Part shown: positions 35,999 through 45,288 of the stretch, piece by piece
How the letters are laid out: each line of letters opens with the position of its first letter
How positions within the stretch are numbered: position 1 is the first letter of the stretch
Assembly (NCBI RefSeq): GCF_000698575.1
Contig: NZ_JFHD01000001.1
Location: 248,001-312,000, forward strand
From: Caballeronia zhejiangensis
Lineage (GTDB): Bacteria > Pseudomonadota > Gammaproteobacteria > Burkholderiales > Burkholderiaceae
Direction of reading: 5' to 3'
DNA: 64,000 nt
Translations under genes and position numbers: made by a program
The notes under the pieces: model-generated
The model's input: only the letters and a program-made list of their open reading frames with translations
What the model was told of the DNA's origin: nothing
The model's database searches: none

Positions 35999-37915
35999 TC
36001 AGGCGGCCAGCACTTCGTTGGCCGCCTCGACATTCGCGACAGCCGCCGCATGCTCGCGGATCAGGCGATAAACCGTCTCGCCCGGCACGGTTTCCGATTC
36101 GAGCAATTCATCGGCGATCGCGCGCAACACCGGCTCGTTGGCTTGCAGCAGGGCGAAGCATTCGTCGCTCAGATCGTGCAGCAACGCGTTCGCATGACCG
36201 ATCGAATTCTTGAGCTGCAAGCCCGCATACTGCTGCGGCAACGCCGCGAGGCTGAACAGATTGCCTTCCTCGTTGAAGCCGAACTTCGACACCATATCGA
36301 GGCTGATGCGCGACGCCTCCTGAAGATCCGATGCCGCGCCGCTCGATGCTTCCTTGAACATGAGCAGTTCCGCGTTGCGCCCGCCGAGCAGCACCTGAAT
36401 CTCGTTGCGCAATTCGGTTTCGCGATACAGATGCTTGTCCTGCATCTTCGTGATGAGCGCGACGCCCAGAGCGCCGCCGCGCGGCAGGATCGTCACTTCT
36501 TCGAGCACGCCGGTGCCGAGCAGCGCCGCAACGAGGCCGTGACCCGCTTCATGCACCGCGATGCGCGTGCGTTCGTCATCCGATAGCGCGCGTTCCGCGC
36601 CGTTCACATCGCCGATGCGCGCGATCTTGATCGCTTCGAGGAAATGCGCCGCCGATACTTCACGTTCGCCCGCCTTGCGCGCGACGAGTCCTGCCTGATT
36701 GACGATCATCGACAGCGTGGCGGGCGAGAGGCCCGTCGTCAGACGTGCGAGCTGATCGAAGTCGATGTCGTCGCGCTTCGTCTTCAAGCTGTCCGCGTAG
36801 AAACGCAGGATGTCCGCGCGATCTTCGACGCCCGGCAAACGCACTTGCACCGTGCGATCGAAACGGCCGGGACGACGCAGCGCTTCATCGAGATTGTCGG
36901 GATGATTCGTCGCCGCGACGATGATGACGCCTTCGTTCGATGCGAAGCCGTCCATCTCCGCGAGCAGTTGATTGATGATGCGATTGCTTTCCGCTTCGAC
37001 CGGGCCGCCGCCGGTATCGGTGCGCTTGCCGAGGCCATCGGCTTCGTCGATGAAGATGACGGTCGGCGCATTCTTGCGCGCGAGCTCGAACAGATGCTTC
37101 ACCTTCTGAATGCCGACGCCGTAGTACTTCGCGCTGAAATAACTGCCCGTGATCGCGATGAAGTTCGCGCCGCATTCGCCCGCGAGCGCCTGCGCGAGCC
37201 GCGTCTTGCCGACGCCCGGTCCGCCCGTCATCAGGATGCCGCACGGCGCGCGCACGCCCATGCCGGTGAATTGCGCGGGCTCGGTGAGCCACGCGCGCAC
37301 GTCGTTGAGCGCGGCTTTCGCTTCGCCCGCGCCGATGACGTCATCGAAACGCAGCGTCGGCGATTCGCCGAGCAATTGCGCGCCGCCGCGCATTTCGCGG
37401 CGCATGAACCAGAGAAGGCCGCCGATCATCAGGAGCGGCAGCAAGAGACTCAGCGCGTCGCGCGAACGGTCGAACATCTCGCTCCAGCGCGCAATGCCCG
37501 TGCGCACGTTGGCGTCGGGCAGCCATACGAGTTGATACGGCGAGGCCGCGTCGGGCTTCATATCGCCGAGCAGCAATGCGTTGGAGAACGCGCCGTTATG
37601 ATCGGCCACGTAATACTTCTCGCCCTTCGTCGTGGAGACGAGAATCGCGTCGGGACTCACGCCGATCGTCGCGACATTCTTCGCGCGAATATCGGTCAGC
37701 ATTTCCGATGCGTCTTTCTCGCGATGCGTCCACGGCGATGCGTCATGGCGCATCTGATTGGCGACGCCCGTCAGCGCCGCTGTCTGCGATTGCGCGGCCC
37801 GCACTTCATGGCGCCAATGCAGAAAGCCCGCGCCCGTCACGAGCGCGGCCGCGATCACACCATAAGCGATATATCGGCCAACGCGTGACCGCAGCGAATT
37901 CCTTGCCGGTTTCAT
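35999..37915 (-). CDS. FtsH-like AAA+ membrane metalloprotease (paralogue)
   Basis: The 638-residue product starts at ATG 37915; the upstream frame to 38026 lacks protein character. It has TM1 (about 14-32), a periplasmic segment, TM2 (about 155-172), Walker A GGPGVGKT (231-238), Walker B VIFIDEAD (286-293), an arginine-finger region RRPGRFDR, the zinc motif HEAGH (455-459) and the third ligand Asp at about 531. The pore loop is YYGVG instead of the usual FVGVG. Length matches FtsH, but sequence divergence marks a second, specialised copy. It would degrade membrane or cytosolic proteins. No partner gene is adjacent. Confidence 0.92.
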   Translation of the reverse strand: MKPARNSLRSRVGRYIAYGVIAAALVTGAGFLHWRHEVRAAQSQTAALTGVANQMRHDASPWTHREKDASEMLTDIRAKNVATIGVSPDAILVSTTKGEKYYVADHNGAFSNALLLGDMKPDAASPYQLVWLPDANVRTGIARWSEMFDRSRDALSLLLPLLMIGGLLWFMRREMRGGAQLLGESPTLRFDDVIGAGEAKAALNDVRAWLTEPAQFTGMGVRAPCGILMTGGPGVGKTRLAQALAGECGANFIAITGSYFSAKYYGVGIQKVKHLFELARKNAPTVIFIDEADGLGKRTDTGGGPVEAESNRIINQLLAEMDGFASNEGVIIVAATNHPDNLDEALRRPGRFDRTVQVRLPGVEDRADILRFYADSLKTKRDDIDFDQLARLTTGLSPATLSMIVNQAGLVARKAGEREVSAAHFLEAIKIARIGDVNGAERALSDDERTRIAVHEAGHGLVAALLGTGVLEEVTILPRGGALGVALITKMQDKHLYRETELRNEIQVLLGGRNAELLMFKEASSGAASDLQEASRISLDMVSKFGFNEEGNLFSLAALPQQYAGLQLKNSIGHANALLHDLSDECFALLQANEPVLRAIADELLESETVPGETVYRLIREHAAAVANVEAANEVLAA

Positions 37916-38429
37916 CAATTCTGTCCAATGGGCCCGCACGCGCGGCGCCCTAAAGCAATCGTCGGAGGAATGGCATCCGAACGTGTGTCTCTTATCGTGC
38001 TTCGGTGGTGGGATGCCCGCGCGCATGTCTTGATGCTCAAGATGGCGAAGCGATCGACCTTGAACCGCAGATCGTCAACCATGCGAGCATGGCCCTGTTT
38101 GCAGGGATTGCTTCGCTGGAATGGTGCCCGTAATGCATGACCATTCGATAACGCGAAGCAGCGCGCGAACGAGCGTTCGACACGCCGTTTCAAATACACG
38201 TCCCTTTTTTTTGATTAACGGCAGGTAACGGGTCTTCTTGACGGCAATGTAAAAAACGCGTGATCCGCGCTCGCAGCGTGATGCGGGTTTGATGGCGTAT
38301 GCAGGACGAGGCCAAGGATAGCACGGCAGAAAACGATGCTCCATCCGGTAAGGAATACTGCTTGCTTACGCTAGAGAACTCCGCGCACATGGGGCGCGCG
38401 GCGTACTCGGACGAGAGGGAGATAACATC
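37916..38429. other. Intergenic region without recognised gene
   Basis: This 514-bp region lies between the divergent FtsH-like and DUF1328 genes. It contains a run of eight T at about 38204-38212 without an adjacent hairpin. I found no supported coding frame or RNA gene; it presumably holds both promoters. Confidence 0.4.
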
Positions 38430-38591
38430 ATGTTGTATTACGCGTTGGTCTTTTTCATCATCGCGATCATCGCTGCCGCGCTCGGATTCGGCGGTATCGC
38501 GGCGGGCGCGGCGGGCATCGCGAAGATCCTGTTCTTCATATTCCTCGTGATTTTCCTCGTGACGCTGGTAATGGGCCTCATGCGACGTTGA
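38430..38591 (+). CDS. DUF1328 small two-TM membrane protein
   Basis: The 53-residue peptide starts at ATG 38430 after AGAGGGAG. It reads [20 protein letters not shown] followed by [18 protein letters not shown] and ends MGLMRR. This is the typical DUF1328 pattern: two membrane helices joined by a glycine/alanine-rich turn, with a basic end. Length matches the family (about 54). It is followed 17 bp later by a strong intrinsic terminator, so it is a single-gene unit. Family members are often linked to stress, but the function is unknown. Confidence 0.88.
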   Translation: MLYYALVFFIIAIIAAALGFGGIAAGAAGIAKILFFIFLVIFLVTLVMGLMRR

Positions 38592-38608
38592 CGGCTCTCA
38601 AGCAAAAG

Positions 38609-38647
38609 GCGTCGTGCCGAGGCTGGTCGGCACGACGCATTTTTTTT
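38609..38647 (+). terminator. Strong intrinsic terminator after DUF1328 gene
   Basis: GCGTCGTGCCG (38609-38619) pairs perfectly with CGGCACGACGC (38628-38638), an 11-bp stem with an 8-base loop, followed by A and eight T residues (38640-38647). This is a canonical rho-independent terminator. Confidence 0.93.
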
Positions 38648-38722
38648 GTTCCTCGTTTAACGTAGCCGCCTGGACGAAAGATCGGTATCGTCGCAACTGA
38701 CAACTTCTGGGTCATTTGCGCC

Positions 38723-39688
38723 ATGCACATCGCGATACTCGCTCTCGATGGTCTCTTCGATACCGGCCTCGCCGTGACGCTCGACACGCTCAGAGCCGCG
38801 AACGGGTTGGCCGCGCGCACGATGGGCGGATCCCCGCGCTTCGATGTATCCACTGTTGGCGTGCGCAAGCGCGTGCGTTCGGGTCACGGCTTCGCGATTC
38901 CGGTGGAACCCGTCACGCCCGATTTGAAGCCGGACTGGGTCATCGTTCCGGCGCTCGCCGCGACGACGCCGGAACTGCTGCTGCCCGCACTGGAACGCGC
39001 CGACGTCAAGGACGCCGTGCGGCAATTGCAGAAGTGGCGCGCGCAAGGCGTATCGATCGGGGCGTCCTGCATCGGGACGTTTCTGCTCGCGGAAGCAGGA
39101 TTGCTCGATCATCGGCAGGCGACATCGACGTGGTCGCTCGCGCCGCTTTTCAGGCAACGCTATCCGCATGTTCTGCTCGACGAATCGCGGATGCTCGTGC
39201 CGACCGATATCGGCGTGACGGCCGGCGCCGCGATGGGGCATCTCGATCTCGCGCTGTGGCTCGTGCGCAAGTCGAGCCCCGAGCTGGCCGCGCTCGTGTC
39301 GCGCTTTCTGCTCGCCGATATCCGCACGTCGCAGGCGCCGTACATCATCCCGAACCATCTCGCGCAGGCAGATCCGCTGATCCAGCGTTTCGAGCGCTGG
39401 GCGCGCGACCATCTGAAGGAAGGGTTTTCGCTGCAGCACGCGGCGAACGCGCTGGCGACGAGCACGCGCTCGCTTCAGCGCCGATGCCAGGAAGTGCTCG
39501 GCAAATCGCCGCTGGCGTACTTTCAGGACTTGCGCGTCGAACGCGCGCAATCGCTTCTGCACGGCAGCGGACTCGATCTCGGAGCGATCGCCGCCGAAGT
39601 CGGCTACGAAGACGGCGCGACTTTGCGAACGCTTTTACGTCAGCGCTTGGGACGCGGCGTGCGCGATCTGCGCGCCGGCCTGCGCTGA
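38723..39688 (+). CDS. GlxA/FtrA-type AraC regulator with DJ-1/PfpI domain
   Basis: The 321-residue product has an N-terminal DJ-1/PfpI-like domain (about 1-170) that keeps the nucleophile-elbow Cys in SIGASCIGTFLLAEAG, followed by an AraC HTH (about 215-315, with LQHAANALATSTRSLQRRCQEVLG). GlxA-type regulators respond to amino-acid or choline-derived metabolites. It converges on dgdA with 6 bp between, and its targets are not evident. It resembles the regulator at 22389 in layout but retains the Cys. Confidence 0.9.
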   Translation: MHIAILALDGLFDTGLAVTLDTLRAANGLAARTMGGSPRFDVSTVGVRKRVRSGHGFAIPVEPVTPDLKPDWVIVPALAATTPELLLPALERADVKDAVRQLQKWRAQGVSIGASCIGTFLLAEAGLLDHRQATSTWSLAPLFRQRYPHVLLDESRMLVPTDIGVTAGAAMGHLDLALWLVRKSSPELAALVSRFLLADIRTSQAPYIIPNHLAQADPLIQRFERWARDHLKEGFSLQHAANALATSTRSLQRRCQEVLGKSPLAYFQDLRVERAQSLLHGSGLDLGAIAAEVGYEDGATLRTLLRQRLGRGVRDLRAGLR

Positions 39689-39694
39689 CGATGC

Positions 39695-41044
<1,350 letters not shown>

Positions 41045-41054
41045 TCAGGTTTTA

Positions 41055-41072
41055 TAGAATCGAATAGTTCTA
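41055..41072. promoter_or_regulatory. Candidate DgdR operator
   Basis: TAGAA and TTCTA form an inverted repeat with an 8-base spacer in the 76-bp dgdA-dgdR gap, directly before the ATG at 41073. The interrupted dyad is of the size seen at LysR-type operators. Confidence 0.5.
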
Positions 41073-41957
41073 ATGCGAGATAGAAGAGGCGCTAATACCT
41101 TGAGCCTGTCACTGGAAATCGAGTTGTTGCGCTCGTTTGCCGTCATCGCGGAAGTGCGTGCGCTGAGTCGCGCGGCCGAGCGCATCGGACGGACGCAATC
41201 GGCGCTGAGCCAGCAGATGAAGCGGCTCGAGGATATCGTCGATCAGCCGCTTTTTCAGCGCACCGGACGCGGCGTCGTCCTGACGAATCCCGGCGAGCGC
41301 CTGCTGGTTCACGCACAGCGCATCCTGCGTCTGCACGACGAGGCGATGGCCGATCTGTGCGGAAAAGGCTTGTCGGGCAGCATCCGCTTCGGCTGTCCGG
41401 ACGATTACGCCGCCGTGTTCCTGCCGAGCCTGCTGCGGCAATTTTCGAGTCAGCATCCGCACGCGCTGGTGGAAGTCGTGTGCGGGCCGACGCCCCGGCT
41501 CGCCGAGCAACTGAAAAAGCGCGCGCTCGATCTCGCGATGCTCTCGCTTCCCGAAGACAAACCCGGCGGCGAGGTCATCCGGCGCCAGCAACTGGTCTGG
41601 ATCGGCTGTCCGGGGATGGATTCCGCGCATTACGATCCGTTGCCGCTCGCGCTCTCCGATCCGGACACGCTCGATCACATCGCCGCATGCGAAGCCTTGC
41701 AGCGCGCGGGCAGGGCGTATCGCATCGCGTACGCGAGCAGCAGTCTCGCGGGGCTCACGGCGCTGGTGCGCTCGGGGCAGGCGTTCGCGGTCATCACGCA
41801 GACCGCCGTGCCCGCCGATCTGTGCGTGCTGAATGCGGATGCCGGGTTGCCGGCCTTGCCGGGCGTCGGCATAACGCTGAAGTTCGCGCGCGAGCGTCCT
41901 TCGATGTTGACATCGGCGTTCGCGGAACACATCCGTCTCACGCTGCCGTTGTTGTGA
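41073..41957 (+). CDS. dgdR: LysR-family regulator of dgdA
   Basis: The 294-residue product has the LysR HTH (VRALSRAAERIGRTQSALSQQMKRLED) and effector domain (GSIRFGCPDDYAAVFLPSLL). Its divergent placement next to dgdA matches dgdR of B. cepacia, which represses dgdA and is relieved by dialkylglycine substrates. The start is uncertain. ATG 41073 abuts the presumed operator and lacks a ribosome site, whereas TTG 41100 has AAGAGG ten bases upstream and would give 285 residues. A good terminator follows the gene. Confidence 0.85.
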   Translation: MRDRRGANTLSLSLEIELLRSFAVIAEVRALSRAAERIGRTQSALSQQMKRLEDIVDQPLFQRTGRGVVLTNPGERLLVHAQRILRLHDEAMADLCGKGLSGSIRFGCPDDYAAVFLPSLLRQFSSQHPHALVEVVCGPTPRLAEQLKKRALDLAMLSLPEDKPGGEVIRRQQLVWIGCPGMDSAHYDPLPLALSDPDTLDHIAACEALQRAGRAYRIAYASSSLAGLTALVRSGQAFAVITQTAVPADLCVLNADAGLPALPGVGITLKFARERPSMLTSAFAEHIRLTLPLL

Positions 41958-42084
41958 TGCAAGACCGATTGCGCGAATTGGGCCGCAAAACGGCCGCTTT
42001 CCGGCACATCGCGCATCGGGGACGCGGGCTAAGATACTTTCCATCTCCTCTAGCTCTTTCTTCTCAGGGAATGAGCGACTTTTG

Positions 42085-42116
42085 CGTCGTGCGGATAGCC
42101 TCTGCACGACGTTTTT
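42085..42116 (+). terminator. Intrinsic terminator downstream of dgdR
   Basis: CGTCGTGC (42085-42092) pairs perfectly with GCACGACG (42104-42111) across an 11-base loop and is followed by TTTTT. It lies 128 bp after the dgdR stop and 53 bp before the AraC gene. Confidence 0.75.
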
Positions 42117-42168
42117 CTTTGTGCGCGCCGGGCTACACTAGCCGCTCGTTTTCCGCACCCCGAACGCC

Positions 42169-42678
42169 ATGCCGACTCGCAAACCCGCCACCGCCGATGC
42201 GTTGCAAGATCCGGCATTGTTGCGGCGTCTGTTGCGCGCCAAAGATCGCATGGACGCGTGTTCGCACGAGGACTGGCCGGTCAGCCGTCTGGCCGAAGTC
42301 AGCGGGGTCTCCGAAGCGCATTTCGCGCGATCGTTCAAGCGCGCGTTCGGCGTTCCGCCGCATCGCTATCTGCTGACGCGGCGCATCGAGCAGGCCGTCA
42401 CGCTGTTGCGCGACACCGAGCTCGCCATCACGGATATTGCCTTCGTCACCGGCTGGGAAAGTCTCGGAACGTTCGGCCGCATCTTTCGCGATATCACCGG
42501 CCACAGTCCGAGCGCGATGCGCGTGCAAGCGCGCGCCGGCGTCGACGCGCTCGATCGCGTGCCCGCGTGCGTGCTGAAGGCCGCGCAACGACCCGATCTC
42601 ACGATCGCAGTTTTGGAGAAGCGGCGGCGCGGTGCGAAAGGTACAGTGCGGCCATCTTCAACGAAGGAGGTCACATGA
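42169..42678 (+). CDS. Small AraC-type regulator (HTH domain only)
   Basis: The 169-residue product is mostly an AraC double HTH (about residues 15-120: WPVSRLAEVSGVSEAHFARSFKRAFG, then ITDIAFVTGWESLGTFGRIFRD), without an effector domain. Its stop overlaps the start of the VOC-type gene (ATGA), so the two are translationally coupled, a common pairing in Burkholderia. It probably controls its partner gene. There is no clear ribosome site at ATG 42169. Confidence 0.87.
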   Translation: MPTRKPATADALQDPALLRRLLRAKDRMDACSHEDWPVSRLAEVSGVSEAHFARSFKRAFGVPPHRYLLTRRIEQAVTLLRDTELAITDIAFVTGWESLGTFGRIFRDITGHSPSAMRVQARAGVDALDRVPACVLKAAQRPDLTIAVLEKRRRGAKGTVRPSSTKEVT

Positions 42679-43088
42679 ATCAGGGCATCGGCGTGGTGGG
42701 CATCTATGTCGACGATCAGGACGAAGCGCTTGCGTTTTACGTCGACAAGCTCGGTTTTCGGGTTCATACCGACGTGCGCAACGGCACGTATCGATGGCTC
42801 ACGGTGCAGCATCCGGATCAGCCGTCGTTTCAGCTCGGCCTGTTCGCGCCGGGCGCGCCGATCCACGACGATGCGACCGCGCAAACGCTGCGCGCGATGG
42901 TCGCAAAGGGCGCGATGCCGCCGCTCGTGCTGTCCGTCGCGGACTGCCGCGCGACTTACGAGCGGCTGAAGGCGAGCGGCGTGGAGTTCACGCAGGAACC
43001 GGTCGATCGCTACGGCAGCGTCGATGCCGGTTTTCGCGATCCCGCGGGCAATGGCTGGAAGATGATTCAAGCGCCATCGGGACGGTAA
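42675..43088 (+). CDS. VOC-family (glyoxalase/bleomycin-resistance-like) protein
   Basis: The 137-residue product starts at ATG 42675 with AAGGAGG four bases upstream; frames starting earlier run through the AraC gene and are rejected. It has the paired beta-alpha-beta-beta-beta modules of the vicinal oxygen chelate fold: GVVGIYVDDQDEALAFYVDKLGF at the start and PPLVLSVADCRATYERLKASGVEF near 80, ending FRDPAGNGWKMIQ with the usual DPxGN motif. Members are dioxygenases, glyoxalases or drug-binding proteins. The substrate is unknown. Confidence 0.88.
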   Translation: MNQGIGVVGIYVDDQDEALAFYVDKLGFRVHTDVRNGTYRWLTVQHPDQPSFQLGLFAPGAPIHDDATAQTLRAMVAKGAMPPLVLSVADCRATYERLKASGVEFTQEPVDRYGSVDAGFRDPAGNGWKMIQAPSGR

Positions 43089-43138
43089 ATGTCCTGATTA
43101 GCCGGGAGGATGAAGTCTGTTCGTAGAGTGCTTAGAAC

Positions 43139-43597
43139 ATGACCGAAACCTCATATCAACCGCCCCGAGACATGTCGACGCTCGTGCTGGCGTGGATCCG
43201 GCGCGCGCGCGAATCGCAGATTCGTCATTACACGATGGCCGACCGGCTGACGCGCTGCGGCAGACGGCTCGGGCTTGCGGTCATCGGCATCACGGCGGCG
43301 ACGGGCACGTCCGCGTTTTTATCGCTCGTAGCGACGGCGGTGTCGCCGGATGTGCACATCCTGATCGGGATGACGAGTCTGAGCGCTGCCGTGCTCGCCT
43401 CGTTGCAGACGTTTTTGCGCTATAGCGAGCGTGCGGAATTGCATCGCCGTGCGGGTGCGCAGTACGGCGCCGTGCGGCGGCGTCTCGAAGCGATTCATGC
43501 GGCAGATGTTTCTCTGCGTGATGCGTGTGTCGTCGATGCGGTGCGCGATGAACTCGACCAGATCGCACAGACGGCGCCGCATTTGCCGCGCGCATGA
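43139..43597 (+). CDS. Orphan SLATT-like two-TM protein
   Basis: The 152-residue product has a short cytoplasmic start (WIRRARESQIRHYTMADRL), two membrane helices (about 44-68 and 72-93) separated by a tight SPDV turn, then a basic amphipathic helix (RYSERAELHRRAGAQYGAVRRRLEAI). This is the SLATT/DUF4231 pattern, whose members are proposed pore-forming effectors next to SMODS or SLOG sensors in defence systems. No such sensor gene is nearby, so it is an orphan. The family call is by pattern and moderately sure. Confidence 0.65.
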   Translation: MTETSYQPPRDMSTLVLAWIRRARESQIRHYTMADRLTRCGRRLGLAVIGITAATGTSAFLSLVATAVSPDVHILIGMTSLSAAVLASLQTFLRYSERAELHRRAGAQYGAVRRRLEAIHAADVSLRDACVVDAVRDELDQIAQTAPHLPRA

Positions 43598-43702
43598 TTA
43601 ACCGTTACTAAAGTTCCGAGTGCTGATTAGTCATTGATTAGACGTAGCGAAGCGAAACCCGCTATTCGACTGACAAATGACCCTGTTCAAAGGGGGTTGT
43701 TT

Positions 43703-43867
43703 GTGCTTCCGAAACAATGCCCGGTGTGCTACGGTAATTCGTATGTATTACTTGCGACCGGACGATCGCTGATTGTCGATCGGCCTTCCGAAATGATTCG
43801 GATGGAGTGTGACAATGGAACAGCGAGGCGATGGCTCGCTTTATTTCGTCATCTGCCCCCGATGTGA
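43703..43867 (+). CDS. Possible 54-residue CxxC peptide overlapping the next gene
   Basis: A GTG start at 43703 with AGGGGG seven bases upstream opens a 54-residue frame with CPVC near the start and a third Cys later (MECDNG). It overlaps the start of the zinc-ribbon gene by 53 bp in another frame. The ribosome site and Cys motif argue for a real small gene. The overlap and lack of a known family argue against it. Confidence 0.3.
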   Translation: MLPKQCPVCYGNSYVLLATGRSLIVDRPSEMIRMECDNGTARRWLALFRHLPPM

Positions 43868-44744
43868 AACCCTTTCATCAGTAGAAGAAAGCGTGTGCCC
43901 GTTTTGCGGCGCCGACCGCCACGGGGCCGTGCTGACGAGGGGCGCGGAGACAGCTCTGCGGGCAGTCGAGGCGGCGCGAGGCGTGACGCGCCAGTTTGCG
44001 CCACAGGGCGAAGTGGCCCGCGTGCGATGGCCGGCGCGTTCGAGAACATACGAAGCGCGTTTACCCGCGCCTGCGCCTGCCTCCATCGCCAATGGCACTG
44101 CCGTGCTTGCGACGGGGCGTCCATCGCATTCGATACTCGCAACGGTCGTCATGGCCGCCGTCGTGCTCGGTGCGTGTTTTCTCGCGCGTGCTTACTTCGA
44201 GCAGCACGGATCGACACCACGCGCGGGAACGCTGCCTGTGGCCGTCGCAGGCACGGTCCGTCCGATCGAGACGAAGGCCGCGCCGATCGCCGCCATCAAT
44301 ATCGATTCGGCGGACAGAATCGTGGACGGCCCGCTGCGCTCCGCCGCGCGTCCGTCAGCGGAAGCTGCGTCGCCACTGATTCCTGTCACGGCATCGAGCA
44401 AGGACAGCACGCGGCAGAGCGTGATTCCCGAACGCTCGATCGCAAAAAAACCGTCGACGCACGGCGCGAAGCAATCGGTCAAGACATCGAAAGCGAAACC
44501 CGTATCGAAGTCGGCTTCTGCATGTTCGCGCAAGTCCGAGCGCGCGTGCGCTGAAGCAGCGAAAGGCCGCGTATCCAGGACCGAGCCGAAGCAGCGTCAG
44601 ACGCGCGCGGCGCCGCCTGCTGCGCCCGCCGCACGAGCGAAAACCGACACGAAGGAATTTCAGAAGGTCGCGGCCATCGCTCCGGCGGTGAAGCCCGCGA
44701 TGACCGCCGACGATAGCTGGCGTCCGAGCAAGAAGAAGAACTGA
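43815..44744 (+). CDS. Zinc-ribbon, single-TM protein with basic tail
   Basis: The 309-residue product starts at ATG 43815 with GGAG seven bases upstream. It has an N-terminal two-CxxC zinc ribbon (C14, C17, C28, C31: ICPRC and VCPFC), a membrane helix at about 104-127 (SILATVVMAAVVLGACFLA), and a long low-complexity tail rich in Ala, Lys, Ser and Pro. The topology suggests a cytoplasmic ribbon and a periplasmic basic tail that could bind cell wall or DNA. I know no function for it. It is followed by a hairpin terminator. Confidence 0.7.
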   Translation: MEQRGDGSLYFVICPRCETLSSVEESVCPFCGADRHGAVLTRGAETALRAVEAARGVTRQFAPQGEVARVRWPARSRTYEARLPAPAPASIANGTAVLATGRPSHSILATVVMAAVVLGACFLARAYFEQHGSTPRAGTLPVAVAGTVRPIETKAAPIAAINIDSADRIVDGPLRSAARPSAEAASPLIPVTASSKDSTRQSVIPERSIAKKPSTHGAKQSVKTSKAKPVSKSASACSRKSERACAEAAKGRVSRTEPKQRQTRAAPPAAPAARAKTDTKEFQKVAAIAPAVKPAMTADDSWRPSKKKN

Positions 44745-44774
44745 AAACCCGCGCGGATCGGAAAGGAAAGGGAA

Positions 44775-44799
44775 GCGCTTCGCGCGGGACGCGAAGCGC
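44775..44799. terminator. Bidirectional hairpin between convergent genes
   Basis: GCGCTTCGCG and CGCGAAGCGC form a perfect 10-bp stem with a CGGGA loop between the zinc-ribbon gene and the small gene on the other strand. There is no T-tract. Confidence 0.55.
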
Positions 44800-44809
44800 G
44801 CTGACGATC

Positions 44810-45028
44810 TTATTCGACGGCTTCCCAGTGTTCGTCGACTGTCTTATCGGTCACGCGTACCTTCGCGACCATCGGCGCATAGCCGCGCAGCTTGATCTCA
44901 TCGACGGCGAGCCGCTCCGAACGATAACTCTGCTGCGTCATTCTCGTACCGTCAGGGAATTCGAGCGCGTAACCGTCGATCGGTCCCCACTGGCCCTTCG
45001 GCATCGGTTCGACATAGACATTCTGCAT
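44810..45028 (-). CDS. Conserved-looking 72-residue hypothetical protein
   Basis: The 72-residue product starts at ATG 45028 after GGAGAAACGCG. It reads like a small folded acidic/basic domain (GYALEFPDGTRMTQQSYRSE, then AVDEIKLRGYAPMVAKVRV). No membrane segment or known motif is seen. It is a single gene converging on the zinc-ribbon gene. I do not recognise a function. Confidence 0.65.
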   Translation of the reverse strand: MQNVYVEPMPKGQWGPIDGYALEFPDGTRMTQQSYRSERLAVDEIKLRGYAPMVAKVRVTDKTVDEHWEAVE

Positions 45029-45288
45029 CGCGTTTCTCCAGCTTGATTGGAAAGCACCGGGCGGTTCGCATCGGCGAACGTGCGCCTCTTGTATAAGAGG
45101 TTAGCGAAGAAAGGGACGCGGCCGGCGACGAGGCGTGAGGCCGCGAAGCAAATATTTATCGAAGTAAATCAATGCTCTAGTTGCGGGTTCCCATGATGAG
45201 AAAGCCCATTCTCCGATATGCAACTCGCGGCATGCTGCCATGCAGCGCGCGTTTTCGTGAAACGGACCTTCATTGCATATCGTGGAAG

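Noticed and set aside
38203..38213. Run of eight T as a terminator
   Set aside because: The nearest hairpin (CGAAC/GTTCG) is about 25 bases upstream, too far for an intrinsic terminator, and no gene ends there.
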